64,000 nt of DNA from Zygaena filipendulae (lineage: Eukaryota > Arthropoda > Insecta > Lepidoptera > Zygaenidae): positions 4,488,001-4,552,000 of the forward strand of contig OU015664.1 in NCBI GenBank assembly GCA_907165275.2, read 5' to 3'. The notes beneath the pieces were generated by a model that saw only the letters and a program-made list of their open reading frames with translations, was not told the origin of the DNA and did not search any database. Each line of letters opens with the position of its first letter. Position 1 is the stretch's first letter. This document shows, in pieces, positions 34,682-46,354 of this stretch. The translations under genes and the position numbers were made by a program.

Positions 34682-34815
34682 CTAGCTGCTCTCCGTGGTT
34701 CCCCGCATTATTTTCTGAATTTTCGCGGGAATTCTGGAATAATAAGTAGGGTGTATCCATGTATGCACATGATAATCAGTTGAGTAGTTAGGGCATGAAA
34801 GCGTTACAAAGAAAC
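34682..34815 (-). mobile_element. Helitron-like copy, degraded
   Basis: On the + strand starts CTAGCTGCTCTCCGTGGTTC, with TTTTCGCGGGAATTCTGGAAT next; the far end is eroded after GCGTTACAAAGAAACTC. Confidence 0.45.
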
Positions 34816-35173
34816 TCAGTAGTATTTATAAAATTATTTATTTATTTAACAACTAATGCACACAAGGACAACATAAAAAGGAAAGAAAGTATAAAAGTAA
34901 TCATGTACAAGGGTCATTTATTTAATTGTTATACTTATTTAATTATTGAGGAATATATTAATTATGATAATTTAAAAAACCCATTTTACGCGTTTCAAAT
35001 AATAATATTTTTCTACTACATTATCTAGCTACGAATAGATTCGTCTTCGACACTAATTCTACTTCATCTTTAAATCAAGAAACCTTGATAAAGACAAAAT
35101 GAATGTTGTTTCACACCTATTATAAGTATTAGCGAATAGGCTTCTCTTAGTGTACCTACCTATACCTAATAGG

Positions 35174-35794
35174 GTACTTGCATGAAGTTTTTTTTTCAGT
35201 CTATTTTAAAGATATATATGGCCTACTTAAACAAAGCAAGAAAAAGAAAAAAATATATGCATAAATTAATTAAATAGAGGGTCTCAAAGTTCCAACTGTT
35301 GAACCGCCGAAACGCGGAATGACGCCATTAGTTCAAAATTACGCCTTATTAATCTGTGATGGACATATCACTATGGTATTGACAGGGTCCTGTGGCACTG
35401 ACAGACAGACAACTTCAATATTCAAAAGCGAAATTAAGGTTGAACTGTGTCGAGTTACTTCCAAAAGTTCCAGTAAAGAACGAAATGCATCTTACCGATG
35501 CATTTTAAAGTAAAAAACTTCAGAAAAAGGCAAATATGTGTTGAATGTATGCATTTAGTTTCTTTTGCCTACTCTGAAAGAGGTAAATGTTTCCTAAAAA
35601 AATAAAAGTGACGTAATATGTTAAGCGTCGCTGTGATTGGTGATTCATTGCAACGTTCCGTTTCACAAAATTTAAAGTTGAATATTTTGGAAACTATTGA
35701 TAATTTTTTAGTAAATCTTTCACGATAATGCTTTTCTAAGATTCTATTTTTGAAATATTGACACAATTTCTTATTCTAAATTTCATGCAAGTAC
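35174..35794 (+). mobile_element. ~620-bp non-autonomous DNA element, copy 1
   Basis: Ends GTACTTGCATGAA and TTCATGCAAGTAC are inverted repeats. A copy in the opposite orientation lies at 55829-56385. The shared interior includes ACGCCTTATTAATCTGT, GTTGAACTGTGTCGAG, GAGGTAAATGTTTCCTAAAAA and GCAACGTTCCGTTTCACAAA. Short open frames in the two copies do not correspond, so it is non-coding. Confidence 0.65.
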
Positions 35795-35972
35795 AAAGCT
35801 AAGTAAAGTAAAGTTAATTAATATAATGCTTTGCCTGTAAGCTGTTGGTATGCCAGTAAAATAAATAAATAAAAAAGTAAAGCGAGCTCTTTAAAAAAAT
35901 GGGATACCATGTTACTTTATTACAGGCACCGCCCTCTCTTCTCTGGGAGTAACCCTCCCTCGCACGGAGAGG

Positions 35973-36145
35973 ATAAAAGCCGGAGGGATGCTGCCCTTTC
36001 GAACAGTGCACGATTGTTTCTTGGATAGTGGTGGTTTTTTAAACGTCCAGTCGTGTTTTTTTTCTAAAATTTTTTTTAAGACGGTGCAGTCAATATGGTT
36101 ATTTAAGTGTAAGGCGGGGAGCGGAGGCCGTTTTAAAAATTACGT
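35973..36145 (+). promoter_or_regulatory. possible core promoter and 5' non-coding exon of the bHLH gene
   Basis: ATAAAAG at 35973-35979 is followed 31 nt later by AACAGTGCAC, an arthropod initiator-like CAGT (36004-36007). A donor-like TAC|GTAAGC sits at 36144. It could splice to a plausible acceptor (ttattgaattag) at 39249, eight bases before the bHLH start codon. All of this is inference; an LTR remnant is an alternative. Confidence 0.22.
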
Positions 36146-36262
36146 AAGCTATTTTGTACCTACTTTTTTCCTTTCTCAACTAATAATAATATAATGTGAA
36201 ATATTTTAGCAAAGAGTATTAAAGTTATGTTGTATAATATTTATTAAGCTTGTACAAAATTA

Positions 36263-36441
36263 TTAGCTGTGTCCCGCAGTTTCAACGGCGTAAAAACGGA
36301 GTTCCCACGGGAATTCCGGGATAAAATACCCTATGTCCTTTCTGTAGGTATCCCTGATAATATGTAGGTATGAAAAATGTCACTAGTAGTTTGCTAGTAA
36401 ACAAATAAACAAACAAATTGACATTCGCATTTATAATAATA
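36263..36441 (-). mobile_element. Helitron-like copy
   Basis: On the + strand TTAGCTGTGTCCCGCAG, GGAGTTCCCACGGGAATTCC, and an end near CGCATTTATAATAATACTTA. Terminal CTAG has mutated to TTAG. Confidence 0.5.
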
Positions 36442-36959
36442 CTTATAACGATATCTTTCTTGTGTAGGTTGGTATACTTTCTACCTCCATATAAACCCTA
36501 TAAATTATAATATCCAACACAATATTACAATGTAAAACAAATGTTGAAAAGGCAATGAGTTGTAATTTTGCAATAAGCACAGGTCTTATGATCGTCAATT
36601 TCCAAATCCCAAAATTTCCAAAGAAACTAATAAAAATTAAAATTAATTAGGTATTTATTTATTTATTTAAGCATTAGGAAAACTAGCGAATATCGTTCCC
36701 CGAGTTCAAGCCTTATTATCAGAGTTCCGAGTTCATATCAAGTTTTATCAAAATCGATTTCATCATTTAAAGATTAATCTAAAAAATAGATTACGAATTA
36801 CTCATACTTAATTAATAGAAAAGAAATAATTTGTGTTGCTTGTTAGAAATCTATACTAATAGGTAGGTATAGTGAATAGTGAGTTTGTGGCGTTGTAGGG
36901 GGTCTCTGGATCTATCGATTTTGAATATTCTTTCATTTATTGGAAGCTTCGGTAGTTCT

Positions 36960-37344
36960 GAGTGTCATAGGATATTTTTTATCGCAAAATTCAAGCAAAA
37001 TTCCCATGGAAACTCCGAAGTTACCGCGGAGGACAGCTAGTGTTTAAGTTGGTATTAAGTTGATTTTTACACAAAAATCTGTAGTTTCCACATGTTTCTA
37101 AAACATAATTTCAAAGATGCGGGATCCCGCGCGAGATTGAGTAATCCCGCATATCATCCCGCGGGACTGAATCAGCTGCGGAATTGCAATCCCTGATTTT
37201 TATAGTCATTCGAATCTAAACAAGGTAATATATGTGATATGAATGGGGAAGATTAGATTTTTCGTTTGTTGGTTACGATTTAACTCAAAAAGTACTGAAA
37301 CTATTTCAAATATTATCGCGGGTGAAACCGCGGGGCATAGCTAG
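36960..37344 (+). mobile_element. two Helitron-like 3' fragments
   Basis: The first ends ACCGCGGAGGACAGCTAG at 37040; the second (from about 37255) ends GCGGGTGAAACCGCGGGGCATAGCTAG at 37344. Both lack a clear 5' end. Confidence 0.45.
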
Positions 37345-37834
37345 TATCTAATAAATACCTACATAGTAAACACATCCTACGTATATCAGCTAGAAGGAAA
37401 AGAAAAAAGGCCCCAACTCGGAAGAAAATATAGGTACCTAACTATACCTACCTTATTGCCAACAGGAAGTGCGGATTCCCACAAATGATAATTATTGTGG
37501 GAATCGAAATCGAACTCACATTCTTCGACATATCCGCATGATATTATGTATAAATAAGAGAAGTAATATATTAAAGAGTTCTAAAAATTTAAGCTTTATT
37601 CTAGTGACTACATAGGTACCTACGCTAAAGGACATGAGTTTAATTCCTGCGAGAGATATCTTTGTGTTGGTACTGAAGTTTTGTTACCTAGTTGAAGTTT
37701 ATATCTTTGTGTGTAGGTAAGGTGTGGTCTTTGTGTTGATATTGAAGATTGTTAGTTGTTTAGATGAAGATTAATATCTATCTATTGATTGTCTTATACT
37801 GAAGTTCCGATTTGTGATGACCTTTATAAATATA

Positions 37835-38458
37835 CTAGCTGTCTCCCACGGTTTCACTCCCGGTAATGTCGGAGTACCTACTGGCTATATGGAAGTCCTG
37901 AATCGCGCTTACGATGTTTTCACACTGTGCTGCATATGTATAAAGATACGACCTCCGACGATCTACAGTCGGAGCCCCGGTTCCCCGGGCATACCACCTC
38001 GTCCGGCGGGAAGCTTCCCCTTTGTTGGCGGTCGAGCCATATCATCCATGCCGCTCCCGCTACAATAGCTTCCTATAAGTGAAAGAATTTTCAAAATCGG
38101 TTCAGTAGATCCAAAGATTACCCCCTACAACGTCACAAACTGACAAACTTTACCTCTTTATAATCTTATCTTAATATATATAAATCACGTGTCACGTTGT
38201 TTGTCCGCGATGGACTCCGAAACTGCTGAATCGATCATGATGAAATTTGGTCACTATGTTGTATTTGGCTCAACTTAAAAGATAGGATAGTTTTTATCCC
38301 GGAATTCCCGCGGAAACTCCGGCTCTAATGCGGGGAACAGCTAATCGCCGTAAACTACTGTCAGGGGTACAAAGAAGGACATAGAGTACTTTTGTCCCGT
38401 AGCAATTCTCGCGGGAACCCCGAAATTACCACGGATGAAATCGCAAGGAACAGCTAGT
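37835..38458. mobile_element. cluster of Helitron-like copies
   Basis: A - strand copy begins CTAGCTGTCTCCCACGG (37835). It is followed by + strand parts ending GCGGGGAACAGCTA (about 38343) and GGAACAGCTAG (about 38457). At least three insertions or fragments are packed together. A GC-rich patch at 37960-38050 lies inside the first. Confidence 0.45.
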
Positions 38459-39172
38459 TTAAGTATAGATAATGACATATAGAATACCAATGTCAAATGG
38501 TTATATCGAAATTATTTACTTTACCTCGACTGCCTACTATTGCCTACCCGCTACCGTCCGAGTGCCAACACCATCGATTTGATACGCTTGACGCGCACAA
38601 TTCGATTATCGAAGGGGTTCAAATCGCAAGGGTCTATATAAAAAGAATAAATACGGATTTATTATCCCCTAAAGAGCCTGCTTAGTGCTAGGTGTGAACG
38701 AGTGATGTATTATTTATATCGAACACCCGCCACCCTGCGGCCGTAAATTTGATTTGGACGAGAATCAAAATAAAACACAACTGTGGCCGCCCCAAGGGTT
38801 AAGATTAGAAGTGTTACTTCACCAAACATTTACAAGGAATTCCCTTTGAAGGTCCATTTTGTTTCTGTTGGTATAAGAAAATTTCTTCATAGTATACCTA
38901 CCGATAGAGTGCGGACTAACTGTCTTTTTCTTTTGAATTCCGCTTTTTACGACTTCTTTACTATAGTTTATGCTTTACATTGTATAAATTAAATCAGTCA
39001 AATTGTCAGTGAGTTATTTTTTATACAAATATGGTAGATACAGACTACAGTAAAATCTCGCAATCCTTCCACCGACCACCGTAGTGGTTATATACTCTTT
39101 GCCTTGCACTCTTAAAGTTATTCGTAATAAAATTGTAGAGTCGCGTCCTCACGTTGTATTCACAGGTTCACA

Positions 39173-39188
39173 CACACACACACACACA
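39173..39188. repeat. CA dinucleotide microsatellite
   Basis: Eight CA units immediately upstream of the bHLH coding exon. Confidence 0.8.
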
Positions 39189-39257
39189 TACAAACACACA
39201 AACGGTAATTTATTGGTTACACTTGCTTTAACCTTCTTTATTGAATTAGTTGGAGCA

Positions 39258-41656
39258 ATGAAGAGTTGGCTGGAGTCAGCTAGCAGTATGGATGGCCTGG
39301 AAGAAGCGTCGCTGTGCTGCATGCTAACGGAACCAAGGGAGGCTCTGCTGCCTATTACTGGAAGAGAAAACTTGGCTCCAAGGAAACGGTACCTGATTTT
39401 AATTAAAGTACCTAGCATACAAATTAGGTATATTACTAAAAAATAATATGTAGGTAATTTATTAAAAGCAAATAAGCAGGTACCTACTTTAAAATAATAT
39501 TTTTTATCGTGTAATTATTACCTACTAATTAGAGTAATTAATACCTAATAATTTTTTTTTTTACCTATAAGTCCTTCACAGCTGGTAGCTTTATTTATAT
39601 TGGAATTACTGATACTTTTGAAAAAAATTTCGATTTTATAAATGTAAAAAAAAAACATAGATACATACAATCGAACATAGAACCTCCTCCTTTTTGGAAG
39701 TCGGTTAAAGATTGGGACAAGTAGGTATATACTTTTTTATTTTGGAACTCTTAGATTTCAAAATATATCTCACTTATTCTCTCTCTACTACTTCTTATAT
39801 TAAAAATGGCAACTTTTAAGATAAATATTGCTAATGACAATGTATCGCTTGATGGACAAAGCACGCGTAGGTATTTGTCGTTTCTTACAACATTCTTAGG
39901 AAAATCGGGGTTATGCTTTGCGTTCCGGCATTAATTTCATTATTTCTTACCATGTGAAATACCTAAGTACCTAAATCCTCCTATCGCATTCCGACAGTAA
40001 CACGTTGTCACTAAGGTATAATATACTAGCTGTCCCCCGCAGTTTCACCCGCGGTAATTTCGGAGTTCCCGTGGGAATTCCAGAATTAAATATAGATATA
40101 AACCTTCCTCGTGTATCACTCTATCTATTTGTGAAAACCGCATACAAATCCATTGCATAGTTTTAAAGATCTAAACATACATAGAGACACTACAGACAGA
40201 CAGCAGGAAGCGACTTTGTATTGTACTATGTAGGTAGTGATTACCCATTTGAGCAATAAATAAAACTATCTTATGATAACCATTGGATTAGATAAATATA
40301 TAGGTCTCTATATGGATTGCGTATCTATATCTATACATATAAAATGCTTTGTCCTGGATGACTGATGGATCAAAGCACAGCCTAAACCGCTGATCGTAGA
40401 GACCTGAAACTTGGAGGGTGTGTTCTTTGTATGACGTAGGCATCCGATAAGAAAAGATTTTTGAAATTACAACCCCTAAGGAGATGAAAAGGGGTTGCAA
40501 AGTTTGTATGGAACAATTCCGCGGGAACTTCGTAATTATTGCGGGTGAAACTGCGCGGAACAACTAGTAACAAATAAAATAAGTAGGCATCACATTCAAT
40601 ATCAGATGGTTATTTGATTTACATAATTTGAGCCGAGAGTATAGAAATTCAATAAACTTTACTTTATCATTTAAGAAACCACCAATCCAATTCTTTCTAG
40701 AGTCGTAGTCGTAACATGCGACAGATGTATGAAAAAACCCGCTTTAGCATACGTTGAACACCTTATACCTACCTACCTATTCATTTGTGAGTCAAGAACA
40801 TTCTTATCTACTAATTAGGTACATAGGAATTTTATATTTTTAGTAATTTTCCCTTTAATGCGGGGATTAATAGAAGCCAGATGCTTATTGAGCTTGATAA
40901 AAAACTGATTCTGGGTATTTAATTATAGATATCATTAAAACATCTAAAATGTGTAGATAAAATTATGTCACTTTTTATTTGGAAAAGTTCATTCATAGTT
41001 CAAACGCCCACCTACCTAAAAGTTACCTATGCCACAGAAACTAAGATGTCACCCTTATCAGAATTTAGGTTAATATCTAACTAGCTGTGCCCCGCGGTTT
41101 CACTCGCGTGAGTTTTGCGATCAGGAACCTTTGCGGACGCAGGCAGAACAACCCGCCAAAGTTTCATCACAATCGGACCAATGGTTTCGAAACGCTAGAG
41201 GACAGACATACAAACATTTATTTTTATTTATAAAGATGATCACTTTCTTAAAATAACTACTTTCCTAAATTCTTCCCTTAATACTTATAATAATATTAAC
41301 TGTCTAAAATACATAGTTAACTTCGATGTACCTATTAGATACAAATTATTTTTTTCAGTGATCGAACCCTTGAGCCGTGCGTATCGTCCGAGGACGCCTA
41401 CTTATCCAGTAGCGCTGGCTCACCTTGCGCCAGCCTTTCGAGGGAAGAGAGACGAAGGAGACGAAGAGCTACCCTTAAATACCGAACAGCACACGCCACT
41501 AGGGAACGCATCAGAGTTGAAGCTTTTAATGCAGCTTTCGCCGCTTTAAGAGGGCTTTTACCCACTCTACCTCCAGACAAGAAACTGTCGAAGATAGAAA
41601 TTTTACGTCTAGCTATCTGTTACATTGCTTACCTAAACCATGTTTTAGATGCGTAA
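39258..41656 (+). CDS. HLH4C: bHLH transcription factor, NHLH/HEN1 class
   Basis: Two coding exons, 39258-39388 and 41359-41656 (stop TAA), joined in phase across a split Arg codon; 142 residues, against 133 for human NHLH1. The bHLH domain occupies residues 75-142: basic region [20 protein letters not shown], helix 1 [17 protein letters not shown], loop TLPPDKKLS, helix 2 [19 protein letters not shown]. This is nearly identical to vertebrate NHLH1/2 and Drosophila HLH4C, including the domain reaching almost to the C-terminus. Family members act as neuronal-lineage transcription factors that bind E-boxes as dimers. The N-terminal half is variable and acidic. The start codon is the first in frame after an acceptor-like site (39249), so a non-coding 5' exon is likely. 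Polyadenylation signal AATAAA at 41969-41974. It is tail-to-tail with the NPC1-like gene. Confidence 0.9.
40025..40210 (-). mobile_element. Helitron-like copy
   Basis: On the + strand starts CTAGCTGTCCCCCGCAG with GGTAATTTCGGAGTTCCC; the interior differs from the common form and ends in GACACTACAGACAGACAGC. Confidence 0.5.
40322..40567 (+). mobile_element. Helitron-like subfamily B copy
   Basis: Shares a distinct interior with 46128-46354 and 59466-59667: CACAGCCTAAACCGCTGATC, GAGACCTGAAACTTGGAG, GACGTAGGCATCCGATAAG, AAGGAGATGAAAAGGGGTTG. Ends GGTGAAACTGCGCGGAACAACTAG. Confidence 0.6.
41081..41238 (-). mobile_element. Helitron-like copy, divergent interior
   Basis: On the + strand starts CTAGCTGTGCCCCGCGG. 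The interior (AACAACCCGCCAAAGTTTCATC, ACAGACATACAAACATTTATTTTTATTTATAAAGATGA in order) matches none of the other copies. Confidence 0.45.
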
Positions 41657-42211
41657 ACGTGTATTTAACACTAGATGTTTATTTCCAGTCAAGTTAATTC
41701 TAGTCAAGAAGTTGATAGTGTAGATATTTGTGTTTGCTAATATATAAGATGTTTAACCGTTTAATAATTTTAATATCATTCACAGTGTAAATATTATCTC
41801 ATATTAATGTAAGTATCTACTTTATTATCTACTTATAGGTATTATGTCTTCCTTTCGCAGAAAATATTATTTACTGTGTATTCTCAACACGAGTATATTT
41901 TCGTTTATTATTTTATATTTTGTGAACAAAAGAACATTTACAATTTGTGTTATATTTTTTACAATTTAAATAAATTATTTTAAAATTGTAAATAATAATA
42001 ATCAATACAATGTAATTCAAATTTTATAAACAAATACTTTATCATTAAGTATTTCTAAATATGTATGACAGTATTTACTATTAAGATCTAAGTAGGTACA
42101 TAGCATCTTCCAATTAAATTACTTGGTTACAACTTACAAAGTAAAAGTTTTTTCCCCATACCACACAACCATTTTTCATAATATAAATAATACTACTAAT
42201 ACTACTTATAA

Positions 42212-45200
42212 TTACTTTATTGTTAAATTATTTAAAAAGCTCAATAACACCGGAAAGAATACCATGCCGTAAAAAAAGCCGAGTAAAACTACACTAAAGA
42301 ACATTCTGAAGAAGAATACCTCAATTATTTCTGTATAAGAGAAGGCCAACACTATAATGGGGATATTGGTAAACGTTATACCAGTAATAACAGTCGATCC
42401 GACTGACTTTAATGCATCTTCTACTCTTTCCCTGGGAGGACTTTTACTTGTGGCGAACGCATAAGCGATGTGACTGCAAAACTCTACCGCAATACCTATC
42501 GATACTATCAAATTAATACAAGACACTGGGTTCAAAGGAATGCTCCATATATACATGACACCCATCATTGTTACAACCAACATCACAACAGTGGACATAA
42601 CGGCAAACGTAGTCAGTATGTTGAACCCTGAAGCTACTAAATTTATTACTAGAGCACCAATAAGACAATAACCCAAAGACACAAACGTCTCCCTCCACAT
42701 TGTTAAGTATTGTTCGAAGAACACATAAAATACGGAATATGGAAATACTTCTATATCGTCTAATCCTGTGTGGTTTCTAATAGCCCTCGTTATATTTTCA
42801 CTAATCTCGTAACCGTATCTGACACCATTAATAAAATCGCTAGAACTAGAAACAGGGGTGTGGTAAGCCATAAAGTTAGACTCTTGTACGAATGCTCGAC
42901 CTTGAGAATCGAGAATATAATTTACGTTAGTTGAATAACTAGCAAGACCACCTTTATTACATGAATCTGTAGGAGCATCCTGTAAAAAGAATGGTATATA
43001 CTGATAGTAAGCTTCACTAGAAGGACGCAATCCATTATTCAATTCATCTCTTTCAATTTGACAATCAACACACTCTGAAGATTCATCAGAGCTTTGACAA
43101 AAACTTCCATCTGTTATATTATATTTGCAACAAGAACCAGGTAAACTGGTCCAATCAAAAAAGTCATCTATCCATGAGTTAGAACTTCTAGATATTGAAG
43201 TAATTTCGCTATGTTGCGATGCTAAAAATATTTGCATCGTCAATGAATCGTTGTAACACAACTGTCCGCCACAAATAGAATTTTGGTGAATTGGATCAGT
43301 GAAGTTCAAATTGCCTTGTAAAATAAAAAATACCGGTGGGCCTAATCGTAATAGCTCACTTACGGCTTGCAAATATTTATACACATATGAATCCGATGGC
43401 AATGCCATTTCTTGGTCTAAACCAATTTCTATGTCTGGTATTAAAAGGATACTGGCGAAAACCAAGGACATAGTAAAAATAGCCACAATTATCTTTACTT
43501 TCCAGTTAGTTATGAATTTTGAATAAGATCCCATTAGTTTTTTTATCAAATATGTCTGAGGTTCGTTTGAATCTGCAGATTTCGTTTGTATACAACAGAA
43601 TACATCAACTCTATTTCGAGATGTTCTTTTATAATCTAACGACAAAATTGAAACAACTGTCGTTATTTGAAAAATGAAAAGAAATACTAAAGATACTGAA
43701 GCAACTACAGCGAAAGTAAAAACAGCAGGCTGATTAGTAATGGTACCAACAGCAAAACAAGTAATTTGCGTCATTGATGACACAAACATTGAAGGACCCG
43801 CTTTTCCTAGCATTTTAGAAAAGATAAATGTTCTTTTTTGATCAAAAGTAAAATCTTCTTTATAGTCATCATAATCCTTTAAATTGTTCTCTACATCACT
43901 TAAAGTGTTTACCATCAAAAACACATTATCAATACCAATAGACAAAATAAAAAAAGGTATAACATTTATAGCTAGTAAAGTAACAGCATAACCCATATAT
44001 CCCATGACCCCTATTGCACAAAAAATTGCTATAAGTACAACTATGACACTTGTAAAACCTACAAATGCTTTGCTGTCGACTAAACAAGATTTATTGTATC
44101 TTTTATTTCCTAATGCGATTATTACATATACAAACATCAATATGTAACTTATTGCAATGGGTACAATTTCCGCATTAGATATTCTTTGGATTTCATCCTC
44201 AATCGATCTCTCTGTACCGTAAGCTACCTCTACAAATTCAGATTTAAATTTTGTTTCATAATCGTGCAATAAATTTATAAAGGCAGTCTCCCATTCAAGT
44301 GTAGGCTGAAGGTCTTGAATTAACAAGTGATTAGTTAATGGCAACGTAATCAATAATGTGTCCGCGCTTAATATATTATTACTTTCAAAACCGCCAAATG
44401 TAACCTCTGGCTCACTTCCACCTCCCCACGTTGCGAGGCAGTCCAACGAATAGTGGTTGTTTAAACAATTTTGTATTGTGTTAAGATACGTGTTATTATT
44501 AAGGTTATCTAGATCAAGACCAAGATAAACGGAAATAGACTGTGTTACACACTGGTCTAAGAGTTTTTCTGTACCGGGAATACGTAGGGGAGCATAACAA
44601 ACTTCTTCCAAAGTTACACCACCATCATCTCTTCCAATGTTTACGATCATATTTTCCAGTTGTAATAATTCTCTTACAGCCTCAAATCTAAATGCTGGTC
44701 CGTAAGTTATGTTTCCTACTTCAAAAGGTTCTAGATCTTGGAATCTCAAAAATACTTGAGTAGGTCTGTAAAAAGGTCCGAATCTTGTGTTGAAAAAGTT
44801 GTAGTGCTGTCGCGTTCGTGAATCAGGTGAAGACCATAGTTCCAGAGGATTGGTTGTGAGGATAAGTTGATTGAACCCAAAAAACATTATGAATGCTATC
44901 CATGAAGTAAACATAAATATCAATACTGTATTATTGGCAGAAAATACTCCAAGTTTGGAGAAAATCAATTGGAAAATAGTATTGACATAATTACCTTGGG
45001 GTTTTATTTTTTTGTCTTGTACTGAAACTGGAGAATCAAACCGGTTTCGATATTTTTTATATTCTAGCAATGTTAAAATTGCAAATATGGTTACGGTTAT
45101 AACAAAGAAACAGATACCGATAGAAAAAGCAATGCAGTTTATCGAAAGTACAGTACAGGCTTGCACGATGGTTGGTTCATTTCCTACCGGACACATGGCT

Positions 45201-45946
45201 ACGCAATCTAGGCAACTGCAAGGTAGTTCATCTTCATCAGTTATTTCACAAGGTAGAGCTTCACGATGCATTGAGTCGTTAGTTGAATCCCACCTCAAGA
45301 AGTTAATGTGGAACGGTGTCAAAGGATTAACTGTAGAATCGCCTACGAAGTTAAACAATGCATCGGCGTCACACACTGCAGCGGCTCCACACATTAGGTT
45401 AACTGCTTGTAAACCTGTCTGAGGCACAATTACATCCGAACATGAATCAAATGTTGCGTCCATATAATCTGTGTATAGTCGGTAGTTTATTTCCTCCACA
45501 TAAACCAAACCTTGGGGGTTGACTTCACTACGAATCACATCAACGAAGCGAGACTGCTCTGGAGAGCATGCCATTTCACAGGGGTGTGTCATGAAGTTCT
45601 TTAGACATCTAGGACAGCGACCGAGAACACTGTCGGCAAGCTGAACGCTCACTGCTAAATCTCTAATTTGTTCCACACTGCAGCAAGTAACAACATCACT
45701 GTTGTTTAATCTATTGCCGTCTTCATCAAATAGCAGTTGCGGACATCTTTCCTCTAAAATGCCAAAAATTTCTTCTTCTTCATCTGGTGTTAAGCCTATA
45801 TCAACTGACAAAGCAGGCCCGTCGTACACACATGGCCTAGAGAATCCATTGACGACTTGACAAAATCCACGGTAACTGCAGTTTCCTTGCACTCCTCGCA
45901 ACATGCATAGCACAAGGGTGAAGAAAGACAGAAAAATCAACCTCAT
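42212..45946 (-). CDS. NPC1-family sterol transporter, intronless (NPC1b-like)
   Basis: One uninterrupted frame of 1244 residues. It starts with a signal peptide (MRLIFLSFFTLVLCMLRGVQG) and a Cys-rich N-terminal sterol-binding domain (to about residue 250). Then come a membrane span and the family landmarks TTNPLELWS and FGPFYRPTQ, a large luminal loop, and a sterol-sensing domain (about 598-780) with GMGYAVTLLAINVIPFFILS-type core and the conserved Pro of NVIPFF. After that: GLDQEMALPSDSYV, a second Cys-rich luminal loop (SCCKYNITDGSFC), and a final block of five spans with NLIVSIGIAVEFCSHIAYAF. Human NPC1 has 1278 residues. The protein ends FFPVLLSFLNNLTIK, right after the last span, and lacks the cytosolic tail with the LLNF lysosomal signal. 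In insects the paralogue NPC1b works in midgut sterol uptake; assignment to NPC1b rather than NPC1a is inferred from the missing tail. Lack of introns suggests retroposition. Confidence 0.85.
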   Translation of the reverse strand: MRLIFLSFFTLVLCMLRGVQGNCSYRGFCQVVNGFSRPCVYDGPALSVDIGLTPDEEEEIFGILEERCPQLLFDEDGNRLNNSDVVTCCSVEQIRDLAVSVQLADSVLGRCPRCLKNFMTHPCEMACSPEQSRFVDVIRSEVNPQGLVYVEEINYRLYTDYMDATFDSCSDVIVPQTGLQAVNLMCGAAAVCDADALFNFVGDSTVNPLTPFHINFLRWDSTNDSMHREALPCEITDEDELPCSCLDCVAMCPVGNEPTIVQACTVLSINCIAFSIGICFFVITVTIFAILTLLEYKKYRNRFDSPVSVQDKKIKPQGNYVNTIFQLIFSKLGVFSANNTVLIFMFTSWIAFIMFFGFNQLILTTNPLELWSSPDSRTRQHYNFFNTRFGPFYRPTQVFLRFQDLEPFEVGNITYGPAFRFEAVRELLQLENMIVNIGRDDGGVTLEEVCYAPLRIPGTEKLLDQCVTQSISVYLGLDLDNLNNNTYLNTIQNCLNNHYSLDCLATWGGGSEPEVTFGGFESNNILSADTLLITLPLTNHLLIQDLQPTLEWETAFINLLHDYETKFKSEFVEVAYGTERSIEDEIQRISNAEIVPIAISYILMFVYVIIALGNKRYNKSCLVDSKAFVGFTSVIVVLIAIFCAIGVMGYMGYAVTLLAINVIPFFILSIGIDNVFLMVNTLSDVENNLKDYDDYKEDFTFDQKRTFIFSKMLGKAGPSMFVSSMTQITCFAVGTITNQPAVFTFAVVASVSLVFLFIFQITTVVSILSLDYKRTSRNRVDVFCCIQTKSADSNEPQTYLIKKLMGSYSKFITNWKVKIIVAIFTMSLVFASILLIPDIEIGLDQEMALPSDSYVYKYLQAVSELLRLGPPVFFILQGNLNFTDPIHQNSICGGQLCYNDSLTMQIFLASQHSEITSISRSSNSWIDDFFDWTSLPGSCCKYNITDGSFCQSSDESSECVDCQIERDELNNGLRPSSEAYYQYIPFFLQDAPTDSCNKGGLASYSTNVNYILDSQGRAFVQESNFMAYHTPVSSSSDFINGVRYGYEISENITRAIRNHTGLDDIEVFPYSVFYVFFEQYLTMWRETFVSLGYCLIGALVINLVASGFNILTTFAVMSTVVMLVVTMMGVMYIWSIPLNPVSCINLIVSIGIAVEFCSHIAYAFATSKSPPRERVEDALKSVGSTVITGITFTNIPIIVLAFSYTEIIEVFFFRMFFSVVLLGFFYGMVFFPVLLSFLNNLTIK

Positions 45947-46127
45947 GGTAAAGAAAAACTTTCATCAATTAAGAACACATTATTTTAACACAAACTCACT
46001 GTTCCGACAGTGTATTACAAGTGACAGAACGATTTCAAAAAACCCAAATTATGATAATTCGATAATGTTATCATTAAAATTTAGGTGTACAGATTACTGA
46101 GTGATACTTATATATACCTAGGTATAT

Positions 46128-46354
46128 CTATCTATCTATCTATACATATAAAATGCTTTGTTCTGAATGACTGATGGATCAACGCACAGCCTAAACCGCT
46201 GATCGTAGAGACCTGAAACTTGGAGTGTGTGTTCTTTATATGACGTAGGCATCCGATAAGAAAGGATTTTTGAAATTTCGACCCCTAAGGGGATGAAAAA
46301 GGGTTGCAAAGTTCATATGGAACAATTCAGCGGGAAATCGCGCGGGACAGCTAG
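46128..46354 (+). mobile_element. Helitron-like subfamily B copy with CTAT head
   Basis: Starts in a TCTA tandem run (46125-46141), then TACATATAAAATGCTTTG and the subfamily B interior. Ends GGAAATCGCGCGGGACAGCTAG. Closest relative is 40322-40567. Confidence 0.6.

Larger units (their letters stand above)
32316..39257. other. intergenic region between Flattop and the bHLH gene
   Basis: About 7 kb without a supported exon. It contains the Flattop upstream region (32316-32700), a GTAGGTAGGTTTTC repeat (32956-33016), a GC-rich island (34336-34490), Helitron-like copies, a ~620-bp element (35174-35794) and a TATA/initiator-like site near 35973. Open frames at 32421-32765 and 38783-38992 have no family match. 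Confidence 0.55.
39389..41358. other. intron of the bHLH gene
   Basis: Contains an AT-rich stretch, a fragment ending GGAAGTCGGTTAAAG (39655-39710, related to a repeat at 63431) and three Helitron-like copies (40025-40210, 40322-40567, 41081-41238). No exon seen. Confidence 0.6.

Noticed and set aside
45012..45422. A 136-codon + strand frame
   Set aside because: Antisense to the NPC1-like coding sequence, without family resemblance.
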